64,000 bases of DNA from Mucilaginibacter paludis DSM 18603. GTDB lineage: Bacteria > Bacteroidota > Bacteroidia > Sphingobacteriales > Sphingobacteriaceae. The stretch is from positions 4,606,432 to 4,670,431 of the forward strand of contig NZ_CM001403.1 in the NCBI RefSeq assembly GCF_000166195.2. Direction: 5' to 3'. Within the stretch, counting starts at the first letter, position 1, and every line of letters starts with the position of its first letter. Made by a program: the position numbers and the translations under genes. Positions 45,066 through 54,862 of this stretch are shown in pieces. The notes below the pieces were generated by a model. That model saw only the letters and a list, made by a program, of their open reading frames with translations, ran no database searches and was not told the origin of the DNA.

Positions 45066-46469
45066 TTATTGCGTGTAACGATTGATGATATCAATAATAA
45101 CCTTATTTTCCTGTAGTTGCGGCAGGTAATCAAACAAGATGTAATGCTTATCTGGATCGGCTGTTAGAGCCTGCTCCAGGTAGTTAAGCGCCTCGTTAAG
45201 CTGGCCCTGGGCAAACAGGTAGGCAACCATCCTGTAATACAGTTCGGCCGAATCGGGATTGTTTTTGATGGCTTCGGCTATAACCTCGATGGCGTTATCC
45301 AGTTTTTTTTGTTCGTACAGTATAGAGGAATAATCCAGCCAGGCATCGGTATCCAGCGGATTAAGCTCAACTACTTTTTCGTAGGCCGATTCAGCTTCTT
45401 TTAAGTGGCCAAGTTTATACTCGGCATCGGCAATGGCAAACCAATAGTCGGCATTGGCAATGTCCAGGTCGAGCGCTTTTTTATAAAAATGAAGAGCTTC
45501 AAAATAACGCTCCTCAAAATCAAGTGTCACCCCTACGCCAAACCAGGCATCTGCCAGCTTAGGGTCCATTTTAACCGACTTTTTATAGAAGGCACGTGCT
45601 TCGTCCATCTGCTCCAGCTTTTCGTAGCACTCGCCTATGGCGCAATAAGTATCGGCATTGGGCTGCTCGTACTCAAACGTTTGGCGGTATACCTCTATAG
45701 CTTCTGCATATTTTTCAAGGTTAACCAGCGCATTACCTTTATTAAAGTAGGCTGATGCAAAACTATCCTTAATTAAAATGGCATAATCATAGGCGTCAAT
45801 GGCTTTTTCAAACAAACTCAGTTTGGTAAAGGCATTGCCCAGGTTATACCAGGCGGCATAGCTGTATGGTTCGTTATCAATATATTGCTGATAAAACTGA
45901 ACGCTTTCTTGCTGGTTATCCATCACATCATAACAAAAAGCCAGTTCGTACAAGGCGTCCTGGTTTTCCATATTCTGTTTAAGGCAAAGTTTCAGGTAGG
46001 TGATAGCGTTATCATAATCGCCCATGTTTTGGTTAACGTAGGCAATGTGTAACAAAATCTCATCGGTTTCTTCAGCCATGCCCAGGGCTTTTTCGTAATT
46101 TTCCAGGGCCTCGGGGTAACGGTCGATACTCTCGTAAAGATTACCCCTGATGATGTAGATATCCGCATCAGACGCTTCGAGGGTTTGTGCCCTGTCGAGC
46201 GCGTTAAAAGCGTCAGCAATCCGGTTGGTTACAACAAATAACTGTGCTTGCTTGATCAGGAAAACCGCTGCAAAAGGGTGCTGGTTGCGGGCATATTCTA
46301 CCACCTGTATAGCCTTAACCGGGTCGTTCTTTTCAATGTAGTAGTCGATGATGTTCTCAAACGCTTGTGCATCAAAAAAGTACTGGTCGTGGTTACGAAT
46401 CATTTCCTCGTATCGTTCTACCGAAAACCGGGGGTCTTCTGTAAAATCAAATTCAAATTCTTCTTCCAT
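45066..46469 (-). CDS. cytoplasmic TPR-repeat protein
   Basis: A 467-residue acidic protein (MEEEFEFDFTEDPRFSVERYEEMI) with about twelve TPR units, for example AWYNLGNAFTKLSLFEKAIDAYDYAI and ADAWFGVGVTLDFEERYFEALHFYKKAL. It has no signal peptide. This acidic N terminus followed by TPRs is conserved among Bacteroidota without a known function. It is a probable scaffold. Confidence 0.85.
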   Translation of the reverse strand: MEEEFEFDFTEDPRFSVERYEEMIRNHDQYFFDAQAFENIIDYYIEKNDPVKAIQVVEYARNQHPFAAVFLIKQAQLFVVTNRIADAFNALDRAQTLEASDADIYIIRGNLYESIDRYPEALENYEKALGMAEETDEILLHIAYVNQNMGDYDNAITYLKLCLKQNMENQDALYELAFCYDVMDNQQESVQFYQQYIDNEPYSYAAWYNLGNAFTKLSLFEKAIDAYDYAILIKDSFASAYFNKGNALVNLEKYAEAIEVYRQTFEYEQPNADTYCAIGECYEKLEQMDEARAFYKKSVKMDPKLADAWFGVGVTLDFEERYFEALHFYKKALDLDIANADYWFAIADAEYKLGHLKEAESAYEKVVELNPLDTDAWLDYSSILYEQKKLDNAIEVIAEAIKNNPDSAELYYRMVAYLFAQGQLNEALNYLEQALTADPDKHYILFDYLPQLQENKVIIDIINRYTQ

Positions 46470-46674
46470 TCAGTTTGGTTTGCAGAACTTCTGCTTAGCG
46501 CTTTATAACAATTAGGGTAACAAATTCTTTAGTTAAATTAGTTATAAAACTCCCGTCCAAATAATTTAGTTTTCCACATATCCCCATTTTTAACCCCAAC
46601 CTGCATTAACTGCCTGATAGTAAATTCAAAACATTTTAACCCGATAAGTATTTAACCAGGGGGTATTTAACCTA

Positions 46675-46702
46675 ATTGACCCGGGATAATTATTTAACTT
46701 TG
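46675..46702 (+). promoter_or_regulatory. candidate promoter of the ALDH gene
   Basis: TAACTTTG at 46695-46702 matches the Bacteroidota minus-7 consensus TAnnTTTG exactly, with an ATTG at 46675-46678 as a minus-33-like box. Spacing is 16 bases, slightly short. It lies 18 bases before the ATG. Confidence 0.55.
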
Positions 46703-46720
46703 ACAAAGTTATTAAAAGCT

Positions 46721-48262
46721 ATGGATAACAAAACTCAAACCATATTAAGTAATTTAGGTATTAACGAAGTTAATGAGGCCTTTAGTACAGGTAAAACCTG
46801 GGATAGCGCGGCGGAAGCAGCTATTCATGCTATTGTCTCGCCGGTTAACGGCCAAAAAATTGCCAGTGTAAAATTTTCAACACCGGCATGTTATAACAAA
46901 GTTATTGTAAAAGCGGCCGATGCTTTTAAACAATGGCGTACCGTACCGGCTCCTAAACGTGGTGATGTGGTAAGGCAGATTGGCGACTCATTGCGTAAGC
47001 ACAAAGACGACCTGGGTTGGCTGGTATCTTACGAGATGGGCAAGAGCCTGCAGGAGGGCCGTGGCGAGGTGCAGGAGATGATTGATATTTGTGATTTTGC
47101 CGTTGGCCTGAGCAGGCAGTTGTATGGCTTAACCATGCACTCGGAAAGGCCGCAGCACCGCATGTACGAGCAGTATCATCCGCTGGGTATTGTAGGTATT
47201 ATTTCGGCATTTAATTTTCCGGTGGCGGTGTGGAGCTGGAATGCCATGCTGGCCTGGGTTTGCGGCGATGTATGCGTTTGGAAGCCTTCCGAAAAAACGC
47301 CTTTAACAGCCATAGCCTGCCAGCACATTGTACAATCTGTTTTCGAGGCCAATGAAATACCCGAAGGCGTATCATGCCTGGTAATGGGCGACAGGGCCAT
47401 AGGCGAATTGATGGCCAATGATACACGCGTACCACTGGTATCGGCCACCGGATCAACCCGGATGGGTAAAGCGGTGAGCGCCGCTGTTGGAGCCCGTTTA
47501 GGTAAAAGCCTGCTTGAGCTGGGAGGTAACAATGCCATCATCATTAGCGAGCATGCCGATTTGAGTATAGCCTTAACCGGTGCCGTTTTTGGCGCAGTGG
47601 GTACGGCTGGCCAACGCTGCACTACCACGCGCAGGTTAATCATTCATCAAAGCATTTACGATACTTTTAAGCAAAAGCTGGCGCACGCCTACTCTCAGCT
47701 GCGCATAGGCAATCCGTTGGACGAGCGTAACCATGTTGGCCCGCTGATTGACCAGGACGCTGTTGAGGCATACTTGCAATCTATCGATGCCTGTAAAGCA
47801 CAGGGCGGTAAATTTATTGTTGAAGGCGGCTTGCTGAGCGGCGAAGGATACGAATCCGGCTGCTATGTGAAGCCTTGCGTTGCCGAGGTAGAAAACCATT
47901 TTGAGATTGTGCAACACGAAACTTTTGCACCCATCCTCTACCTCATCAAATACAATACCCTCGACGAAGCTATCCATCTGCAAAACTCCGTTCCGCAAGG
48001 GCTTTCATCTGCTATTATTACCAATCACCTGCGCGAGGCCGAGGCCTTTTTATCTGCGTCAGGATCAGACTGTGGTATAGCCAATGTAAATATAGGTACA
48101 TCCGGAGCGGAAATAGGCGGAGCCTTTGGCGGCGAAAAAGAAACAGGTGGCGGGCGCGAGTCGGGCTCTGATGCCTGGAAAGTTTATATGCGCAGGCAAA
48201 CCAATACCATTAACTATTCAACCAATTTGCCTTTAGCGCAAGGCATTCAGTTTAATCTTTAA
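46721..48262 (+). CDS. aldehyde dehydrogenase, ALDH7 (aminoadipic semialdehyde dehydrogenase) type
   Basis: A 513-residue NAD-dependent dehydrogenase from the ATG at 46721 (the frame opens at a TTG 15 codons earlier, inside the promoter). Marks: YHPLGIVGIISAFNFPVAVW and VCVWKPSEKTPLTAIA for NAD binding, ATGSTRMGKAV, catalytic Glu in LLELGGNNAI, catalytic Cys in GTAGQRCTTTRRL and the C-terminal GAFGGEKETGGGRESGSDAWK. The ALDH7 family (AmaB, antiquitin) oxidises alpha-aminoadipic semialdehyde in lysine breakdown. No other lysine-catabolic gene is adjacent. Confidence 0.93.
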   Translation: MDNKTQTILSNLGINEVNEAFSTGKTWDSAAEAAIHAIVSPVNGQKIASVKFSTPACYNKVIVKAADAFKQWRTVPAPKRGDVVRQIGDSLRKHKDDLGWLVSYEMGKSLQEGRGEVQEMIDICDFAVGLSRQLYGLTMHSERPQHRMYEQYHPLGIVGIISAFNFPVAVWSWNAMLAWVCGDVCVWKPSEKTPLTAIACQHIVQSVFEANEIPEGVSCLVMGDRAIGELMANDTRVPLVSATGSTRMGKAVSAAVGARLGKSLLELGGNNAIIISEHADLSIALTGAVFGAVGTAGQRCTTTRRLIIHQSIYDTFKQKLAHAYSQLRIGNPLDERNHVGPLIDQDAVEAYLQSIDACKAQGGKFIVEGGLLSGEGYESGCYVKPCVAEVENHFEIVQHETFAPILYLIKYNTLDEAIHLQNSVPQGLSSAIITNHLREAEAFLSASGSDCGIANVNIGTSGAEIGGAFGGEKETGGGRESGSDAWKVYMRRQTNTINYSTNLPLAQGIQFNL

Positions 48263-48376
48263 AATTCACTCTTAATTTCCTATATACGTAAAATTTATGA
48301 TCGGCAGAGCTAAAACTAAGCGCAAAAATTTCAACTCTGTACGATTTATAATATCTTGTGAAAAATTCCATTTTTG

Positions 48377-50023
48377 ATGATCAATCTATCTAATAAATTC
48401 TATGGCTTCGCGATATGCGGGGCTTTCTTTTTAAATATTACGGCTTCGGCGCAAAACACTACCGCCGTCGTAGAAGTTCCACTACCTAAAAATTGGCATC
48501 AAATGGACCTGAAAGCCGATGGCTATTACGGTATCAGCCTCAACCAGGCTTATCAGTTTTTGAAAGGCAAAAAAAGTAAAACAGTAGTTGTAGCTACTAT
48601 TGATAGTGGCGCCGATACTTTGCAGAAGGATTTGAAAAGTATTTTATGGACCAATCCCAAAGAAATTCCGGGTAATGGTATCGATGATGACCACGACGGC
48701 TATGTAGACGACGTGCATGGCTGGAACTTTTTAGGCGGCGCTAACGGAAAATGCGACTTTAATGAAACAACTGAAGAGGTGCGCGAGTTTTTTAAGCTGA
48801 AAGCTAAATATACCAACGTTACAGATGCTACAACAACCGATAAAAAGGAATATGCCTACTGGCTAAAAGTAAAAGCCATCCGCGACTCAACGGTGAGCAA
48901 ATCTGACGCAGAGATCAAGCAGCTTTCGCCGATAATGAATGTATTTATGGTAACCAGCGGCGTACTTAAAAGTGCCCTCAAGTTAACTCCGGATGCCTCG
49001 TTCACCGTAAGCGACCTGGATAAGCTGGATACCAAGAATGATACCCTGATACAAAGTAAAACCATTTGGACAGGTGTTTTACAACAAGAGGGAGGTACTG
49101 CCAATAGCACCAAGGTTATTAAAGATTTGAGCGAGTACTTAAAAAAATTGAATAACGATATCAATCCTGATCTGGATTCGCGTAAAAATATTGTTGGGGA
49201 TAACCCTGATGATAATACCAACACCAAATACGGCAATAACCTGGTTAAATTTGAGGATGCATCGCACGGAACCGGGGTTGCAGGTTTAATAGGCGCCGTA
49301 CGCCATAATGGTTATGGTATTGATGGCGTAGCCGATAATGTACGTATTATGCCTATCAAAGCTGTGCCCGATGGTGATGAATACGATAAGGATATTGCAA
49401 ATGCCATCCATTTTGCTGTTGATCATGGCGCAAAGGTGATTAACATGAGCTTCGGCAAAAAATTATCTCCGCATAAAAACTGGGTTGACGAAGCTTTTAA
49501 ATACGCCGCCGCCAAAAATGTTCTGTTGGTAATGGCATCGGGTAACGATAACCAGGATGTTGATGCGGTTCCTTCTTTTCCTAACGATACGTTTCAGGAT
49601 GGCTCGGGTACCGATGCTGCTAATCTGATTAACGTAGGTGCCTCGGCGGCCAAGCTCGACGAAAAGCTGGCTGCGTCGTTCAGTAATTACGGTAAAAAAA
49701 ATGTAGATGTTTTTGCGCCCGGAGCCAAAGTAACCTCGATTGATAAGGATGCCGAATTTAATACTGCCGACGGTACCAGCTTTGCATCGCCAATAACTGC
49801 CGGCATAGCAGCGCTGTTATTGGAATATTACCCTAAACTGAGTGCACGGCAGGTTAAGCAAATTATTATGCAATCAGCCAGGCCGCTAACCGGTGTGATG
49901 GTATTAAAGCCCGGCAGCACCACCGAAAAGGTCGACTTTACTACGCTGTGCAAATCCGGCGGTATTGTTAACGCTTACCAGGCTGTGCTGATAGCCTCAA
50001 AAACCAAAGGCGAACTGAAATAA
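48377..50023 (+). CDS. exported S8 (subtilisin-like) serine protease
   Basis: A protein of about 548 residues. A signal peptide ends near ITASAQ. The triad is Asp76 (VATIDSGAD), His297 (DASHGTGVAGLIGA) and Ser468 (DGTSFASPITAG), with the oxyanion Asn in VLLVMASGNDNQD. Asp and His are about 220 residues apart, far more than in subtilisin (about 32), owing to a helical insert of roughly 170-190 residues (about 95-285) rich in charged residues. No separate prodomain is evident. The substrate is unknown. A perfect bidirectional terminator follows. Confidence 0.92.
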   Translation: MINLSNKFYGFAICGAFFLNITASAQNTTAVVEVPLPKNWHQMDLKADGYYGISLNQAYQFLKGKKSKTVVVATIDSGADTLQKDLKSILWTNPKEIPGNGIDDDHDGYVDDVHGWNFLGGANGKCDFNETTEEVREFFKLKAKYTNVTDATTTDKKEYAYWLKVKAIRDSTVSKSDAEIKQLSPIMNVFMVTSGVLKSALKLTPDASFTVSDLDKLDTKNDTLIQSKTIWTGVLQQEGGTANSTKVIKDLSEYLKKLNNDINPDLDSRKNIVGDNPDDNTNTKYGNNLVKFEDASHGTGVAGLIGAVRHNGYGIDGVADNVRIMPIKAVPDGDEYDKDIANAIHFAVDHGAKVINMSFGKKLSPHKNWVDEAFKYAAAKNVLLVMASGNDNQDVDAVPSFPNDTFQDGSGTDAANLINVGASAAKLDEKLAASFSNYGKKNVDVFAPGAKVTSIDKDAEFNTADGTSFASPITAGIAALLLEYYPKLSARQVKQIIMQSARPLTGVMVLKPGSTTEKVDFTTLCKSGGIVNAYQAVLIASKTKGELK

Positions 50024-50041
50024 ATAATTGTGTTTAAAATA

Positions 50042-50079
50042 AACAAAAACGGCAGTGATTAATCACTGCCGTTTTTGTT
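50042..50079. terminator. bidirectional terminator
   Basis: A perfect 38-bp palindrome (arms 50042-50060 and 50061-50079, core GGCAGTGATT/AATCACTGCC) with A- and T-runs on the outer sides. It serves the converging subtilase gene (plus) and response regulator gene (minus). Confidence 0.92.
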
Positions 50080-50083
50080 ATAA

Positions 50084-50779
50084 TTAACTGTTAATTAATA
50101 GTTTATATCCTTTCCCATGTACATTGATGATCTCCACTTTGGGGTCGTCCTTCAGGTATTTTCTAATCTTGCTTAAAAATACATCCATACTGCGCCCGTT
50201 AAAGTAATTATCATCGTGCCATATACTTAATAAAGCTTCCTCGCGGGTTAGCACTTCGTTTTGTTTAAGGCATAGCAGGCGTAACAGTTCGGCTTCCTTG
50301 GTAGATAGTTTCTGCAGGTGTTCGCCGTCTTTCACTATTTGCGATGTATAATCAAACTCATACTTTCCTATTTTAAAATGCGAAAGCGTTTCGCCGCTGT
50401 CTTTGCCGTTTTCGTTCACCCGCTTTAACAGGGCATTGATGCGCAAAAGCAGTTCCTCTATCCTAAAGGGTTTGGTAATGTAATCATCGCCACCCAGGTT
50501 AAAGGCCTGCGTTTTGTCTTCTATCATGGCCTTAGCGGTAGCAAAAATAATGGGTACCTTAGGGTTCATCTTCCTGATTTCTTTACCCAGCGTAAAGCCA
50601 TCTTTTTTGGGCATCATTACATCCAGTATCAGTAAATCAAAGGTGCTTTTGGTAAAGGCCTTGAGCCCTTCTTCGCCATCTTTACACAACACCACATCAA
50701 ACTTACCTTTTAACTGCAAATAGTCCTGCAACAGCATTCCTAAATTCGGATCGTCTTCAACAAGTAATATCTTCATCAT
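50084..50779 (-). CDS. OmpR-family response regulator
   Basis: A 231-residue regulator: receiver with VEDDPN, phospho-acceptor Asp53 (LLILDVMMP), ATAKAM and the Lys of ITKPFR, then a winged helix (KIGKYEFDYTSQIVKDG, LLRLLCLKQNEVLTREEALLSIW, MDVFLSKIRKYLKDD, INVHGKGYKLL). Its start codon overlaps the end of the kinase gene (ATGA), so the pair is translationally coupled. Related to RprY/CorR-type regulators of the phylum, but I cannot assign one name. Confidence 0.95.
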   Translation of the reverse strand: MMKILLVEDDPNLGMLLQDYLQLKGKFDVVLCKDGEEGLKAFTKSTFDLLILDVMMPKKDGFTLGKEIRKMNPKVPIIFATAKAMIEDKTQAFNLGGDDYITKPFRIEELLLRINALLKRVNENGKDSGETLSHFKIGKYEFDYTSQIVKDGEHLQKLSTKEAELLRLLCLKQNEVLTREEALLSIWHDDNYFNGRSMDVFLSKIRKYLKDDPKVEIINVHGKGYKLLINS

Positions 50780-52656
50780 ATGGATTTTCCAGGTGAAATT
50801 TTATCAAACCTCAATTCAAATTCAGAGCCTTTATCTCTTTCCGATTTCACACTGATAGTTCCGCCAAGGCGCTTAACAATAGTATTTACGTAACTTAAAC
50901 CTAAGCCAAACCCCTTTACATCGTGCAGGTTACCGGTGGGAATACGGTAAAACTGTTCAAATATTTTTGATTGCTGATCTGAGCTCATGCCTATCCCCTT
51001 ATCGGCCACTTTAATTATGGCCTGTCCGCCTTTGCTGTGCGTGGTGATTGTAATTTCGGGGATATCCTTACTATATTTAATGGCGTTATCAACCAGGTTA
51101 TAAATCACGTTCGAAAAATGCAGCTCATCAGCCCTGATCATCATCGGCCCGCCGGTATAGCTTAAATTAGTATCAATTTTAACATGATGTTTCTGTAGTT
51201 TCAACAGCATGCTATCCAGTACCGTTGTAATCATTTCGTTTACATCAACGGGTTTAATATCTAATTTAAAATCGTCTTTTTCAATCCGGGCAATATTCAG
51301 TACCCGTTCAATGTGGCTGCCCAGGCGTACATTTTCCTCGTATATAATATTGGCCAGTTTGGCAACGCGATTTTTATCTTCGGCAATTTCGGCATCCTTT
51401 AAAGCCTCGCTGGCTATCATAATGGTTGATACCGGAGTTTTAAACTCATGAGTCATGTTATTGATAAAGTCGGTTTTCATTTCCGATATCTTTTTTTGCT
51501 TCAGGATGGAGTAAATAGTATATCCAAAACAAAATATCAATATAAAAAGTAAACCGGCAGTTGTTGCCATTGTGGCCGCCATATGGCTCAATATTAACGA
51601 ATTTTTTTGTGGGAAAGCAACTTTAAGCATTCCCGGATCGTTGATGACCTGGCTGTTAAATACAGGCACCTGGTAGGTACTATTAACTAAAAAAATAGGC
51701 TTTTTGCCCAGCGTATCCCTTGCGTTTGAAAATATGAGCGAATCACTATGCTGTGTGGAAACATCATAACTAAAAGGAAGGTTGATGCCCTGGCTACGCA
51801 GCTCGTTGCGCAATAATGAATCTAATTGGTACGGATTAATGCGTTGCTTGAGTGGTTCGTTAGCCCTTTGATATTCACGTGCAAGTTTTTCAATAACATT
51901 GGGTTTTTCCCTGATCGAACGCATAGGCGTATCAGCAGTTTCATCTTGCAATAATTTTTTTACCAGTTTAAGTTGTTGCTGTTTTTTTTTATAATCCTGC
52001 TCCTGTACCCATAATGGATTTAACCGGGGCACAGATATAATCTGTTTGCCAAATTGCGGGTCGATGTAAACAAAATGTGCGGTATCTAAGTATTTTCGGG
52101 GTTTGGCTTTGGGTTTACTGTATGGCTTAGGATCAATAATATTACTGGTAATTTGAGGGATTACGTTTTGGCTTACATTGCCAAACTCATCGGTGTACTC
52201 TTCAACCTTGAGCTGAAAGTTGAACTGTCCCCTGATCTCGTCAACTTCGCGTTCGCGTTTGCGCTCAGCTAATAAATGTCTCAAGCTGTCCCTTAAATTG
52301 GCAATGCGCTGCGCCCGCGTTAGATTTGCGCCAGCGCCATTTAACCGGGCGATTATTTTTCTTTTATGATAGTGAGTGGTAGTTTCGGTTAATCGTAGTA
52401 CTAATTTATTCTGCTTAGCATGATCCTGGGTTTTTCGGGATAGATTTTGATTGTTAATCTTATCGATCAGGAAATTGGTAGCATCCTCTTTACTTAATTT
52501 ATCAACCACATTATTTAGCGCCAGGTTAACAGAGCTATCAAACAAACTGGATTGCAGGCCGTATGACTGGCGAAGAAAATAAAATTGCATAGCCATTACA
52601 CCCAACAGCGCCAAGGCCATTAGCACAGCAATCAAACTAATATTCCTTTTCTTCAT
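50776..52656 (-). CDS. sensor histidine kinase with long periplasmic region
   Basis: A 626-residue kinase. TM1 lies at about 8-30 (LIAVLMALALLGVMAMQFYF), the periplasmic, mostly helical charged region at about 31-350 and TM2 at about 357-380 (MAATMATTAGLLFILIFCFGYTIY). The cytoplasmic part has the H-box NMTHEFKTPVSTIM (His403), N-box IYNLVDNAIKYS, G1 VADKGIGMSSDQQ, F-box FEQFYR and G2 VKGFGLGLSYVNTIV. No HAMP domain is clear. It precedes and overlaps its regulator gene. The signal is unknown. Confidence 0.95.
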   Translation of the reverse strand: MKKRNISLIAVLMALALLGVMAMQFYFLRQSYGLQSSLFDSSVNLALNNVVDKLSKEDATNFLIDKINNQNLSRKTQDHAKQNKLVLRLTETTTHYHKRKIIARLNGAGANLTRAQRIANLRDSLRHLLAERKREREVDEIRGQFNFQLKVEEYTDEFGNVSQNVIPQITSNIIDPKPYSKPKAKPRKYLDTAHFVYIDPQFGKQIISVPRLNPLWVQEQDYKKKQQQLKLVKKLLQDETADTPMRSIREKPNVIEKLAREYQRANEPLKQRINPYQLDSLLRNELRSQGINLPFSYDVSTQHSDSLIFSNARDTLGKKPIFLVNSTYQVPVFNSQVINDPGMLKVAFPQKNSLILSHMAATMATTAGLLFILIFCFGYTIYSILKQKKISEMKTDFINNMTHEFKTPVSTIMIASEALKDAEIAEDKNRVAKLANIIYEENVRLGSHIERVLNIARIEKDDFKLDIKPVDVNEMITTVLDSMLLKLQKHHVKIDTNLSYTGGPMMIRADELHFSNVIYNLVDNAIKYSKDIPEITITTHSKGGQAIIKVADKGIGMSSDQQSKIFEQFYRIPTGNLHDVKGFGLGLSYVNTIVKRLGGTISVKSERDKGSEFELRFDKISPGKSI

Positions 52657-53193
52657 CCAGCTACAAAAATATCCAAGAATAAATCAATATACTTTGGTTT
52701 AACATTTTTTAACATTCCTTTAACGTGTTAAAATACAGTGAATTGCTTATTCCGGGTAAATTATGCTAAGCTTTGTTAAATCTGATCGGCTATGAAAACG
52801 AAATGATTAGGTTAAACCCTTTAATTTATGTTTCTATTAACAGCATTGTTTGTTTATATTGCCTGTACCTTTAGTGCGAAGAATGTTAAAAGTTCAAAGT
52901 TATCATAACTCATGGCCTTACTATGATAAACCACAAAAAACATTTAGAAGCTGCTGTTTGCCGGATTTTTGTGATGATGAACGACTTTATTGGCGCGGGC
53001 TAAAAATAACCAAGCCAAGCGACCTAAACTCCATAACGAAGGCCAAACGCGCGACAAACAGTAGAAAGATAGTAATTGAAACCCCGCAAAATAGCATCGC
53101 CTTCTTTGCAGGCTAAACAAGCCAGTAAATGGCTTTGGAAAAGGATAGTCCAAGAGTAATAGTATCGGCATTACCAGCTGCCGCGTTTTGCAA
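52657..53193. other. intergenic region without a recognisable gene
   Basis: 537 bases between the kinase and clpS genes. Short open frames on both strands (for example 52944-53309 minus, which overlaps clpS) have no motif or good start. A minor hydrophobic frame near 52990-53100 on the minus strand is too short to call. The kinase promoter should be here. Confidence 0.5.
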
Positions 53194-53475
53194 TTAATCG
53201 ACGGATACCGTAAGGCCTTCCTGCTGTAAAATTTTACGGTAGATCTCCATCTCTGTGAATGAGCCTTCCAGTACGGCGCATTTGCCCTCGTTATGCACTT
53301 TCCAGGCAATTTTTTCGCCCTGCGATTCGGTATAGTCCAGGTACTTCATCATGCAATAAATCACATGATCGAAACTGTTAACATCATCGTTCCATAATAT
53401 TAACCGGTGCAGCTCTTTTAGTCCGGCTAAAATTTCTTCGAGTGTGAGTGTTTGTTCTTCTACCTGGGTCGACAT
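53194..53475 (-). CDS. clpS: ATP-dependent Clp protease adaptor ClpS
   Basis: A 93-residue adaptor from the ATG at 53473-53475; nine more codons are open upstream but do not look like ClpS. The core has the N-degron pocket pattern LILWNDDVNSFDHVIYCMMKYL, then KVHNEGKCAVLEGSFTEMEIYRKILQQEGLTVSV. ClpS carries substrates with bulky N-terminal residues to the Clp ATPase. In the usual WNDDxxxxxxV the NDD acids are present. It stands alone; clpA/clpC and clpP are not in the window. Confidence 0.92.
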   Translation of the reverse strand: MSTQVEEQTLTLEEILAGLKELHRLILWNDDVNSFDHVIYCMMKYLDYTESQGEKIAWKVHNEGKCAVLEGSFTEMEIYRKILQQEGLTVSVD

Positions 53476-53674
53476 AATTACAGGCAAATTTACCAAAAAC
53501 AAATTTATACCTTGTAAAAAAAGGTATTTTATTATCTTGATTTACTTTTTGATGGCGAAATCGATAATACAGTTTATAGCAGCACCCCAACCCGGTGGCA
53601 GCGCTAAAGTGCGTTTAGTCATCACCCTTCATTTTTTCATTTAGATCAAACCATACCTTTACATTTATGCTAAA

Positions 53675-53932
53675 CTATTTAACCCACGGCAGCAGTGCCG
53701 CAACCTTTAATTGATATCTCATTTTTTCCCAAAGGTGTCTGTACGCTTCCGCCTCATCTGCAAAGGTTTTGTAGTCAACCCTGTTCCCCCTTTCATCCAA
53801 ATAAAAGAACTCCCATACCGGATCATTTTTGTATAGGATACAGGCGCCAGGTTTCAAACCATCGTTAATGGAATACCAGGCCTCCGGAATGCCATTTTCT
53901 TTTAATAATTGATTAAGTTCCTGTAAGTCCAT
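53675..53932 (-). CDS. small protein of unknown function
   Basis: 85 residues from the ATG at 53930-53932 (MDLQELNQLLKENGIPE). It is mixed alpha/beta with a conserved-looking middle AWYSINDGLKPGACILYKND and a WEFFYLDERGNR strand, then EAEAYRHLWEKMR. This layout recalls small single-domain immunity proteins of contact toxins, but no toxin gene is near, so the resemblance is weak evidence. It is 66 bases before the SDR gene's end on the same strand. Confidence 0.55.
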   Translation of the reverse strand: MDLQELNQLLKENGIPEAWYSINDGLKPGACILYKNDPVWEFFYLDERGNRVDYKTFADEAEAYRHLWEKMRYQLKVAALLPWVK

Positions 53933-53998
53933 ATAAACCAAACTTAATTTCCGCGCTTTGGTAGAAATGTCCTAACCGCTCAGTGCGGAAAAAACATG

Positions 53999-54859
53999 TC
54001 AGCTTCCTTTGGCAGAGCGGGTCATCTTTTCAATATTGTCCCACATATCGTCGGTCACCATCTCAAGGGCGCTAAACTGGCCTGCACCCTGTAACCATTC
54101 GCCGCCATCAATAGTAATCACTTCGCCGTTGATATATCCCGAAAAATCCGACACCAGGAATGCCGCCAGGTTGGCCAGTTCCTGGTGCTCGCCTACCCGT
54201 TTTAGCGGCACACGGTTTTTAAAATCAAATTTTTGCGCCATTTCGCCAGGCAGTAAACGTTCCCATGCGCCTTTGGTAGGGAAGGGGCCGGGGGCTATGG
54301 CATTGGTACGGATACCATGTCTGCCCCATTCTACCGCTAACGAGCGCGTCATGGCCAATACGCCACCCTTGGCGCAAGCTGATGGCACCACGTAAGCCGA
54401 GCCGGTAAAGGCATACGTAGTTATGATATTTAAAATGGTACCGGCTATTTTTTGATCTATCCAATATTTACCCAGGGCCAGCGAACAATTGGCCGAACCT
54501 TTTAGAACAATATCGATCACGGTTGAAAAAGCATTGGCGGAAAGCCGCTCCGTAGGCGATATAAAATTACCCGCCGCGTTGTTCAGCAGCACGTTAACCT
54601 GGCCAAATGCTTCAATAGATTGCTTCAGCATCGCTTCCACCTCGTCGTAATTGCGTACATCGCAGGCCACTGCCAGCACTTTGCCACCGGTTTCGGCTTC
54701 CATTTCGGTAGCTGTTTTTTGCAGTACATCCAATTTACGGCTGGTAATAACTACGTTGGCGCCCAGCTTTAAAAAGTAAGTGCTCATGGCCCTGCCTAAG
54801 CCTGTACCACCACCAGTAACAATAATTGTTTTTCCTTTTAGTGCATCATCCTTTAACAT
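53999..54859 (-). CDS. 2,4-dienoyl-CoA reductase-type short-chain dehydrogenase
   Basis: A 286-residue SDR enzyme. The NADPH site is TGGGTGLGRAM, followed by the basic residues VVITSRK and the acidic CDVRNYDEV. NNAAGNF follows. Instead of the usual YxxxK the active-site stretch reads VPSACAKGGVLAMTRSLAVEWG, the pattern of the 2,4-dienoyl-CoA reductases and peroxisomal trans-enoyl reductases (Lys kept, Tyr absent at its usual place). The C-terminal part has GPFPTKGAWERL and SGYINGEVITIDGGEWL. It reduces unsaturated fatty acyl-CoA in beta-oxidation. A repeat family B copy ends right at its start codon. Confidence 0.9.
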   Translation of the reverse strand: MLKDDALKGKTIIVTGGGTGLGRAMSTYFLKLGANVVITSRKLDVLQKTATEMEAETGGKVLAVACDVRNYDEVEAMLKQSIEAFGQVNVLLNNAAGNFISPTERLSANAFSTVIDIVLKGSANCSLALGKYWIDQKIAGTILNIITTYAFTGSAYVVPSACAKGGVLAMTRSLAVEWGRHGIRTNAIAPGPFPTKGAWERLLPGEMAQKFDFKNRVPLKRVGEHQELANLAAFLVSDFSGYINGEVITIDGGEWLQGAGQFSALEMVTDDMWDNIEKMTRSAKGS

Positions 54860-54862
54860 ATT

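Noticed and set aside
52850..53309. Overlapping frames on both strands between the kinase gene and clpS.
   Set aside because: The minus-strand frame overlaps clpS in another frame, the plus-strand one has no conserved motif, and both lack a proper start.
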